Shown: positions 1 to 3,481 of the stretch, one piece after another
How the letters are laid out: every line of letters begins with the position of its first letter
Numbering within the stretch: the first letter of the stretch is position 1
Source of the DNA: Candidatus Saccharimonadota bacterium
Lineage (GTDB): Bacteria; Patescibacteriota; Saccharimonadia; Saccharimonadales; UBA7683
Length of the DNA: 7,029 nt
Direction: 5' to 3'
Assembly (NCBI GenBank): GCA_018061375.1
Contig: JAGOUG010000044.1
Location: 1 to 7,029 of the forward strand
Notes under the pieces: model-generated
Databases searched by the model: none
What the model saw: only the letters and a program-made list of their open reading frames with translations
Told to the model about the DNA's origin: nothing
Translations under genes and position numbers: made by a program

Positions 1-48
1 CCTGAATACGTTGATGTTCGTTTAGAGGGTAAGGCGTATTATAAATAG
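1..48 (+). CDS. C-terminal end of a protein truncated by the window edge (possibly FtsQ-like)
   Basis: Frame 1 is open from the first base and reads PEYVDVRLEGKAYYK before a TAG stop at 46-48. A Tyr-(Ile/Val)-Asp-(Leu/Val)-Arg segment followed a few residues later by a Tyr/Phe-rich basic end resembles the C-terminus of many FtsQ/DivIB cell-division proteins, where the last strand of the FtsQ domain carries such a motif. That resemblance is from memory of the family and rests on only 15 residues, so the product is a guess. That it is a real gene end is supported by the coding-like residue mix and by the abrupt change to AT-rich, non-coding sequence straight after the stop. No strong terminator follows; only a weak bulged inverted repeat is seen at 59-75. 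Confidence 0.45.
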   Translation, partial: PEYVDVRLEGKAYYK

Positions 49-70
49 AGCGTACCCCACTTCACTAGTG

Positions 71-91
71 TAAGTTCTATTTATGTTCTAT
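71..91 (+). repeat. 21-bp direct repeat, copy 1 (pair with 649-669)
   Basis: Positions 71-91 match 649-669 at 20 of 21 bases; the only difference is T80 against A658. Within the copy, GTTCTATT occurs twice, at 75-82 and 86-93, 11 bp apart, about one helical turn. In copy 2 this repeat covers the start codon of the 117-aa ORF. Here the equivalent ATG (83-85) opens only a 12-codon frame. Confidence 0.7.
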
Positions 92-144
92 TATTTCAAA
101 TTGCTAAAAACTATACAATAATATAGAAACTAAAATAAAGCAAA

Positions 145-362
145 TAGGGTAGTATTTGTAAAAAAAGATAGGGGAGTAACATTTTTCAAAAAAAGCAAAT
201 TACTAAATGAATTGATGATTATGTGGATAACTGTGATGAACGCATGGCGACTAGAACGCATATAGGCAGTGGTGACGAATTAAGTTATGAAAGTATGTTA
301 AGAGTAAGAACGTAGTCAGTGTAACTTGGTAGAATACACCGCATAAGCAAAATACTACCCTA
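145..362. repeat. 13-bp perfect inverted repeat enclosing about 190 nt without a good ORF
   Basis: TAGGGTAGTATTT at 145-157 is exactly complementary to AAATACTACCCTA at 350-362. If transcribed, the arms would form a 13-bp stem closing a structured RNA of about 218 nt. Internal short complementary segments include AGTAA/TTACT (about 175-204), ACTG/CAGT (about 230-269) and GTGTA/TACAC (about 320-340). The arms are perfect to the base and close together, which is unlikely to be chance even in AT-rich DNA. The function is unknown: it could be a non-coding RNA, the ends of a small element, or a regulatory structure. Confidence 0.6.
211..315 (+). pseudogene. possible remnant of a coding sequence, frame-broken
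   Basis: Frame 1 is open from 211 to a TAG at 313-315. It reads IDDYVDNCDERMATRTHIGS and then GDELSYESMLRVRT, a residue mix that looks more like protein than random AT-rich DNA. An ATG at 244 inside it has no clear ribosome binding site. A second frame, open from 134 to 265, carries FFKKSKLLNEL just upstream and could be its N-terminal continuation if one frameshift lay near 206-212. No family is recognised. It could equally be chance, and it overlaps the inverted-repeat region, so confidence is low. Confidence 0.2.
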
Positions 363-411
363 GTGCAAAGGTATGTGTAATCATCTTTGGCCGATATAGT
401 TAATGTCGTAA

Positions 412-455
412 AAGATATATTGTGCGACGTTAAGTCTATGTAAGGAATTAGAACA
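412..455. repeat. 44-bp direct repeat, copy 1 (pair with 2829-2872)
   Basis: Aligned without gaps to 2829-2872, 38 of 44 bases are identical. The first 16 bases (412-427) are identical, as is GTCTATGTA (434-442); the six differences are at 428, 430, 433, 443, 444 and 448. The core ATTGTGCGAC (419-428) occurs a third time at 2804-2813. The two long copies bound the accessory gene block. The repeat could be an attachment-type site, a regulator-binding region used twice, or a duplicated upstream region. Confidence 0.75.
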
Positions 456-658
456 TGAATACACTACCCTCACGTTATAATCATCAAATGTTTTCCAACA
501 ATTTAAATTTGTTTGTATCACACCCTGCTTTGCATGTTTTTAATTTCCTTCATGCTTGGCCATATTTAATTATTTGCCAATGGTTTTTATATTTTGCCAA
601 ATTGGCAAATATTCGAATCGTTCAAACATCAAACCAAGTTAAACATATTAAGTTCTAA
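455..658 (+). CDS. doubtful 67-aa ORF, no recognised family
   Basis: An ATG at 455 lies 7 bases after AAGGAA (442-447), a fair Shine-Dalgarno match, and the frame runs to TAA at 656-658. The product is rich in Phe, Asn, His and Leu, with a hydrophobic patch near residues 33-50 (HAWPYLIICQWFLYFAKLA) that could be a membrane segment. The stop is followed after two bases by the ATG of the 117-aa ORF, which has no Shine-Dalgarno site of its own, so a coupled leader peptide is possible. Against it, the DNA is uniformly AT-rich without clear codon bias and it contains the TTTGCCAA operator-like repeats. No function is proposed. Confidence 0.22.
   Translation: MNTLPSRYNHQMFSNNLNLFVSHPALHVFNFLHAWPYLIICQWFLYFAKLANIRIVQTSNQVKHIKF
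573..609. promoter_or_regulatory. TTTGCCAA operator-like cluster
   Basis: TTTGCCAAATTGGCAAA at 593-609 is a perfect inverted repeat with 8-bp arms around one central base, the typical shape of a dimeric repressor site. A third half-site, TTTGCCAA, lies at 573-580, exactly 20 bp (about two helical turns) upstream of the 593 half-site. The cluster sits about 50-90 bp before the ATG at 661, where an operator for that gene would be expected. No regulator gene is recognised in the window. Confidence 0.45.
621..649 (+). promoter_or_regulatory. weak candidate promoter for the 117-aa ORF
   Basis: TTCAAA at 621-626 and CATATT at 644-649 are 17 bp apart, each matching 4 of 6 consensus positions. A start about 7 bp further on would put the transcript's 5' end only a few bases before the ATG at 661. 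In DNA this AT-rich such matches are common, so this is a weak call. Confidence 0.2.
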
Positions 659-669
659 TTATGTTCTAT
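649..669 (+). repeat. 21-bp direct repeat, copy 2 (pair with 71-91)
   Basis: This copy is 20/21 identical to 71-91 and includes the ATG at 661-663. GTTCTAAT at 653-660 and GTTCTATA at 664-671 again sit 11 bp apart. Beyond 669 the two copies diverge after a one-base shift. Confidence 0.7.
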
Positions 670-1014
670 ATTTCCTTCAGCAGACAAAAGCCAGTAAAGG
701 GCGAACTGCGCCCCGCTGCCGGGCAACGGTACGTTGCCGTGCCCGAGCAGTATGCTGCCCAAAGCAGCTACTTTCAGGTTTACGAAAACGGCCACCCGCT
801 TATGGGTATGCACTTTGCTACTCGTCATGAAGCGCGTAAGCGCCTCGCAATGCTTGAAAATGAGCTTAGGCTGGCTTCTAACGGCTGGTACCACGTAGAG
901 CGTAAACTTCCTTCATATAGGGCAATAGGCAGCATTCTCGGATTTCGGAAGGTGTATGGCGACGGTTCATCCGTCAGCGTGACTTATGTTATAAGAAAAA
1001 TCCGTTTGCAATAA
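661..1014 (+). CDS. 117-aa basic orphan protein, function unknown
   Basis: The frame runs from ATG 661 to TAA at 1012-1014. The product is basic, with many Arg and Lys residues, and has no membrane segment, signal peptide or recognised catalytic motif. A likely helix lies at residues 54-72 (TRHEARKRLAMLENELRLA), followed by a Gly/Ser/Val-rich end (residues 98-117) suggesting beta strands. From about base 680 the DNA is clearly richer in G+C than both flanks, with GC-rich codons (CGC, GCC, CCC), which supports real coding and suggests an origin different from its neighbours. No Shine-Dalgarno site precedes the ATG, and the start overlaps a repeat, so the true start could lie downstream, for instance at Met48 or Met50. 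Translation coupled to the doubtful upstream ORF, or a leaderless transcript, would also explain it. Confidence 0.55.
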   Translation: MFYISFSRQKPVKGELRPAAGQRYVAVPEQYAAQSSYFQVYENGHPLMGMHFATRHEARKRLAMLENELRLASNGWYHVERKLPSYRAIGSILGFRKVYGDGSSVSVTYVIRKIRLQ

Positions 1015-1074
1015 GATGATTTAAGAAGTTATATTGATTATGCTTGCATCCAGGGTATATGCCGGTGCAGAATA

Positions 1075-1761
1075 ATGTACATGGAAGAGCTTTTGTCTGC
1101 ATTTGATATTGTCAATTTTATTGCTGCCGTGTTTGGAATTGTAACTGGAATTGTGGCATTGACGTTATCTGTTGTGTTCTTCTTTCAGGCAAAAAGTGCC
1201 GAAAGACGGAGTGAAAATGCAATGGCTTCTATAAAGCTGAACACTGAGCAGTTAAATAAACTTTCTATGAGGATGTTAGACAGGGTTACTAAGGCTATAA
1301 TTGCACCTAGTCCAACCGAAGATAAGTTAGTGGATGTTCTAAAAGGTTTGTCTATACCTTCACGGGGTACTTTTTCAAATGAAGCAGATCAAGAACCTGA
1401 CAATACCACCTCGCCTGCTCCTACGAAAGCTGCAATTGAGCAATGGCGAATTGATAATGCGATTGCCGCTGCTTATAACGCAGCGATAGCAAATCTAGCC
1501 CTTCAAACGGTTTCATTAATGAAGATATTGAACAATGATGAGTCAGATAGGGATATATTTCTTCAAAGTCTTGATTCAACTAAAGCCGATTTTAATGGTT
1601 ATATGTCTATTGTTGAGAGTGCTACTAACTCAACGACAAGGATTGATACCAGCCCTCTAAAGGATAATTATAATCAAATAAAGCAGCTCGCAACAAGGAT
1701 ACAAACTAAAGATGAGTTCCTATTGAGCAATGCGCAGAATAACAACACGCCAATCTCATAA
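1075..1761 (+). CDS. 228-aa single-pass membrane protein with coiled coil, function unknown
   Basis: The protein has one strong transmembrane segment at about residues 11-37 (IVNFIAAVFGIVTGIVALTL onward). A basic stretch (K40, R44, R45) follows, which by the positive-inside rule places the rest in the cytoplasm. A probable coiled coil runs from about 40 to 75 (SENAMASIKLNTEQLNKLSM), then an acidic Thr/Pro/Ser-rich linker (about 92-118), then an Ala-rich helical region (about 119-160) and a polar tail. A one-TM anchor plus coiled coil plus small helical cytoplasmic domain recurs among unnamed accessory and defence-island proteins, but no family can be named. It lies 60 bp after the 117-aa ORF and may share its transcript. 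A 6-bp hairpin (TGCATC/GGTGCA, 1045-1069) precedes the start. The start is uncertain: ATG 1075 or ATG 1081, neither with a clear ribosome binding site. Confidence 0.75.
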   Translation: MYMEELLSAFDIVNFIAAVFGIVTGIVALTLSVVFFFQAKSAERRSENAMASIKLNTEQLNKLSMRMLDRVTKAIIAPSPTEDKLVDVLKGLSIPSRGTFSNEADQEPDNTTSPAPTKAAIEQWRIDNAIAAAYNAAIANLALQTVSLMKILNNDESDRDIFLQSLDSTKADFNGYMSIVESATNSTTRIDTSPLKDNYNQIKQLATRIQTKDEFLLSNAQNNNTPIS

Positions 1762-1810
1762 GTCGCGTGCTTCGGTGTGTTTCGTGTGATATGATTAGAC
1801 TGTAATTGAT

Positions 1811-1854
1811 AGGGCTAAAACCCTGTCAGGCACAAGGCGCGCAGCGCCGCAGGG
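1811..1854. terminator. GC-rich nested hairpin between convergent genes
   Basis: GGCGC (1836-1840) and GCGCC (1844-1848) form a tight hairpin with a GCA loop. This lies inside a second pair, CCCTG (1821-1825) with CAGGG (1850-1854). CCCT at 1821-1824 can alternatively pair with AGGG at 1811-1814, so two structures compete. The island is very GC-rich within AT-rich DNA and sits between the stops of the 228-aa and 272-aa genes, where a bidirectional terminator would be expected. No T-run follows on either strand, so it is not a classical intrinsic terminator. An element end or other structured site is possible. Confidence 0.35.
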
Positions 1855-1890
1855 CCTACTTGAGAACAGAACATTTAACATACTTTTATA

Positions 1891-1913
1891 GATTGAAATT
1901 ACTGATTTCAGTC
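1891..1913 (-). terminator. weak hairpin at the end of the 272-aa gene
   Basis: TGAAAT and ATTTCA arms around TACTG form a 6-bp hairpin that overlaps the TGA stop of the minus-strand gene. ACTGA/TCAGT is an alternative pairing. Only a mixed AT tract follows on the minus strand, so termination would be weak. Confidence 0.25.
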
Positions 1914-2726
1914 ACTATCAACATCTAGTTTATGGTTATCCCAAAACTTATCAAAAGCATATTTTAGTTTACGATATTGCTCATAATCTGATTCACGATA
2001 ATAATCAACAACTTGTCTCAAGTATAGAGCAAGCATTACAAGATGACGTGGCTCCTGGTCTGTGTTAGATGTAAGCTCATTTAGAGATAGTGGGTTTGCA
2101 TGAACTCTCATATGTTGGTGACCTATTATGTGTAGATATCCTGCATGTTGTTCGAGGTATGACAGGCTATTTGATAATGATTTTTTCTTTAATATCTCAT
2201 CTTTAAAAATACCCCACAATCTATTAAAATACGGCATTACTTCAAGGGTTCTTAGCGCATGGAGATCCTTTTTAGTCAAATTACTCCCCTTACCTAATAT
2301 GTACGTATCGAAGCTACCATCACCATTCTCAATATATTTGTAGTTCCCTGCAAACAGCAATGTAATAACTCTCTCCCTATCTTCAAAAGTTACACTGTTC
2401 TTGGATACGGTAATAAATACCCATGAGGTTATGAAATCAAGTAAGGGTCTTTCTGCAAAACCAAATAGTCTATTATCTGAATTTTGACGCATTAATTCAA
2501 TATATCGTATGAGTATGCCTGTAATAAACGCATTAAATTCATTATGAAGCACCATTGGCCCTTCTGTCGCTACCGGTAAAATAGTGCCGTCAATTAGCTC
2601 AATTCCAACGTTGGGATTAAAGCTAGTTTCTGTATAATACTGACTGATGTTCTTCGATTCGAGAAAGTCCACTACCCTATCAATAAAAAAGTTTAATCTG
2701 TCCGCGTCTCGTTTATTGATGTACAT
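1908..2726 (-). CDS. 272-aa soluble orphan protein, function unknown
   Basis: The frame runs from an ATG at 2726 to a TGA at 1908-1910. GAAGG ends 6 bases before the ATG, a good Shine-Dalgarno site that fixes the start. The protein has no signal peptide; hydrophobic stretches near residues 66-78 and 93-107 are too short or mixed for confident membrane segments. It looks mainly helical, with many aromatic residues. A histidine cluster (H194, H199, H203, H205, H209) could bind metal or be catalytic, but matches no motif I know; no RxxxxxH of HEPN ribonucleases was seen. The C-terminal third is a long charged helical region (about 228-268). It converges on the 228-aa membrane protein gene, and codon use is AT-rich like that gene. 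No family is recognised. Confidence 0.75.
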   Translation of the reverse strand: MYINKRDADRLNFFIDRVVDFLESKNISQYYTETSFNPNVGIELIDGTILPVATEGPMVLHNEFNAFITGILIRYIELMRQNSDNRLFGFAERPLLDFITSWVFITVSKNSVTFEDRERVITLLFAGNYKYIENGDGSFDTYILGKGSNLTKKDLHALRTLEVMPYFNRLWGIFKDEILKKKSLSNSLSYLEQHAGYLHIIGHQHMRVHANPLSLNELTSNTDQEPRHLVMLALYLRQVVDYYRESDYEQYRKLKYAFDKFWDNHKLDVDSD

Positions 2727-2783
2727 ATCTTGCCTTCATGATTCTTGAGCTTTACTTTCTCATACGATTGAAATACTCTTCAT

Positions 2784-2807
2784 AGTATAGACATGTCAGG
2801 TTTATTG
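2784..2807 (-). promoter_or_regulatory. candidate promoter of the 272-aa gene
   Basis: On the minus strand TATACT (2784-2789) is a 5/6 match to the -10 consensus and would give a 5' leader of about 50 nt ending in the GAAGG ribosome site. The -35 position (17-bp spacer) falls on TCGCAC, part of the reverse complement of the repeated ATTGTGCGAC motif. It is not a good -35 sequence, so an activator bound there could be needed. The palindrome GACATGTC (2790-2797) lies in the spacer and could be an operator. Confidence 0.4.
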
Positions 2808-2813
2808 TGCGAC
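2804..2813. repeat. third copy of the ATTGTGCGAC motif
   Basis: ATTGTGCGAC here is identical to 419-428, and its first nine bases match 2836-2844, which starts 32 bp downstream. The outer bases are partly palindromic (TGT...ACA). It sits between the candidate promoter of the 272-aa gene and the second 44-bp repeat, which suits a protein-binding site. Confidence 0.5.
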
Positions 2814-2828
2814 ATTTGACAATTGAAC

Positions 2829-2872
2829 AAGATATATTGTGCGAAGCTATGTCTATGTATAGAAATAGAACA
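2829..2872. repeat. 44-bp direct repeat, copy 2 (pair with 412-455)
   Basis: This copy is 38/44 identical to 412-455 in the same orientation, 2417 bp away. It lies about 80 bp beyond the 3' end of the tRNA-Glu gene, at the boundary between the accessory genes and the conserved block. No ORF of useful length follows it on the plus strand: the ATG at 2878 opens only three codons. Confidence 0.75.
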
Positions 2873-2897
2873 CGATATGAACAGATAAGAATTGAAC

Positions 2898-2931
2898 CCA
2901 AAACAAAAAGACGCTATATTTATAACGTCTT
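2898..2931 (-). terminator. intrinsic terminator of tRNA-Glu
   Basis: On the minus strand AAGACGTTA pairs with TAGCGTCTT (positions 2908-2931; 8-9 bp including one G-T pair) around a short AT loop. A T-rich tract (TTTTTGTTTTGG, overlapping the stem base) follows directly. It begins 18 bp after the tRNA 3' end, which suits Rho-independent termination of the tRNA transcript. Confidence 0.75.
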
Positions 2932-2949
2932 CTCATCTGTATTCTCTTC

Positions 2950-3024
2950 TGGTGATCCCGCGGAGAATCGAACTCCGATTGCCAGGATGAGAACCTGGTG
3001 TCCTAACCGTTAGACGACGGGACC
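2950..3024 (-). tRNA. tRNA-Glu (anticodon CTC), CCA encoded
   Basis: The 75-nt minus-strand sequence folds as a full cloverleaf. The acceptor stem is GGTCCCG with CGGGATC (one G-T pair), the D-arm GTCT/GGAC, the anticodon stem CCAGG/CCTGG with loop TTCTCAT, the variable loop CAAT, and the T-arm CGGAG/CTCCG with loop TTCGATT. The anticodon CTC (2989-2991) reads GAG, glutamate. The discriminator is A and the CCA end is encoded (2950-2952). It lies 35 bp beyond the response-regulator stop codon and a few kb from gltX, whose product would charge it. Confidence 0.97.
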
Positions 3025-3033
3025 GACTTCCCT

Positions 3034-3062
3034 ACTCTAGCAAAATTGACCTCTGTTGTCTA
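3034..3062 (-). promoter_or_regulatory. candidate promoter of tRNA-Glu
   Basis: On the minus strand TAGACA (3057-3062, 5/6 match to TTGACA) and TAGAGT (3034-3039, 4/6 match to TATAAT) are separated by exactly 17 bp. The start would fall about 3 nt before the mature tRNA 5' end. The -35 box overlaps the stop codon of the response-regulator gene. Confidence 0.5.
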
Positions 3063-3443
3063 GCGTGTTGCAGCGAGTTTTTCTATAAATGCGAGTAGTT
3101 TTTTAGGTGTGATTTCAGCTTTAATGAGATAGCCGTCAGCATACTTCTCCATGTCATGGCGTGCCTGTTCGGTTTGATCGAAGTTAGTAAGGACTACAAC
3201 TTTAGTGCCTGGAATTAAATCCTCTTCCCCGCCCTTAAGAATTTGCAAAATTTCACCACCTCGCCGCTCGGGTAGCATCACATCTAGTAGCATTAAGTCG
3301 TACGGTTTGTTGCGTGCTGCAATTAAACCGTCATTTCCGTCTACCATCCAGTCGACATTGTAGCCGGCTTTGTTTAGGCTGCGTACGTACATTTCACCGA
3401 TAAAGCGGTCATCTTCGACAATAAGGATATATTTGATTGACAT
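3060..3443 (-). CDS. receiver-only (CheY-like) response regulator
   Basis: The 127-aa protein is a single phosphoreceiver domain with every key residue: acidic pocket D11/D12 after the ILIVEDD strand, phospho-acceptor D54 (LMLLDVMLP), switch T86 (VVVLT) and K108 (YLIKAE). There is no DNA-binding or enzymatic output domain, so it must act by protein contact, feed a phosphorelay, or be modified through partners. Its start is taken at the ATG of MSIKY, where the conserved fold begins. An in-frame ATG 72 bp upstream would overlap the kinase gene and add 24 residues unlike the family. It lies 38 bp after the histidine kinase stop, so the kinase is the likely phosphodonor. A TATACT box 6 bp before the ATG suggests its own, leaderless transcript. 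Confidence 0.93.
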   Translation of the reverse strand: MSIKYILIVEDDRFIGEMYVRSLNKAGYNVDWMVDGNDGLIAARNKPYDLMLLDVMLPERRGGEILQILKGGEEDLIPGTKVVVLTNFDQTEQARHDMEKYADGYLIKAEITPKKLLAFIEKLAATR

Positions 3444-3449
3444 GATTTT

Positions 3450-3455
3450 AGTATA
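3450..3455 (-). promoter_or_regulatory. -10 box giving a leaderless response-regulator transcript
   Basis: TATACT lies 6 bp before the ATG at 3443, so a start 7 bp downstream would be the A of the start codon. No Shine-Dalgarno site lies at a usable distance and no clear -35 is seen. A weak hairpin (AAGC/GCTT, 3467-3480, followed by ATGTTTT) lies just upstream and may reduce read-through from the kinase gene. Confidence 0.4.
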
Positions 3456-3481
3456 CCTTAAAACATAAGCGTCGGTGCTTG

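Larger units (their letters stand above)
49..454. other. AT-rich gene-poor intergenic region with repeats and possible gene remnants
   Basis: No ORF of convincing length lies here. The stretch holds a bulged inverted repeat around CACTAGTG (59-75), which could be a weak terminator for the gene ending at 48 but has no T-run. It also holds the first copy of a 21-bp direct repeat (71-91), a 13-bp perfect inverted repeat (145-157 with 350-362), two short open stretches that look like broken coding sequence (134-265 and 211-315), and the first copy of the 44-bp repeat (412-455). The octamer GAACGCAT occurs twice, at 238 and 254. No RNase P RNA, tmRNA or tRNA signature was recognised. Confidence 0.6.

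Noticed and set aside
188..195. A-run followed by G as a programmed -1 frameshift site
   Set aside because: The frame reached by a -1 shift hits a TGA at 208-210 before the downstream open frame begins, so slippage there cannot join the two frames.
145..362. Retron-like ncRNA flanked by a1/a2 complementary arms
   Set aside because: The arm length and spacing fit, but there is no reverse transcriptase gene in the window and no branching G context could be established.
655..894. 79-codon minus-strand ORF opposite the 117-aa gene
   Set aside because: It is an antisense reading of the GC-richer gene, with no ribosome site.
419..2844. Group II intron 5' ends (GTGCG) in the repeated motif
   Set aside because: The GTGCGA starts are not followed by any recognisable domain V or intron-encoded protein, and the conserved repeat extends upstream of GTGCG, which an intron boundary would not.
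1..2949. Duplicated tRNA 3' end as an attachment site for an integrated element
   Set aside because: I found no second copy of the T-arm or acceptor sequence of tRNA-Glu in the window; the only boundary repeats seen are the 44-bp ones outside the tRNA.
2807..3013. 68-codon plus-strand ORF before the tRNA
   Set aside because: It runs through the terminator hairpin and antisense through the tRNA, so it is a by-product of RNA-gene sequence.
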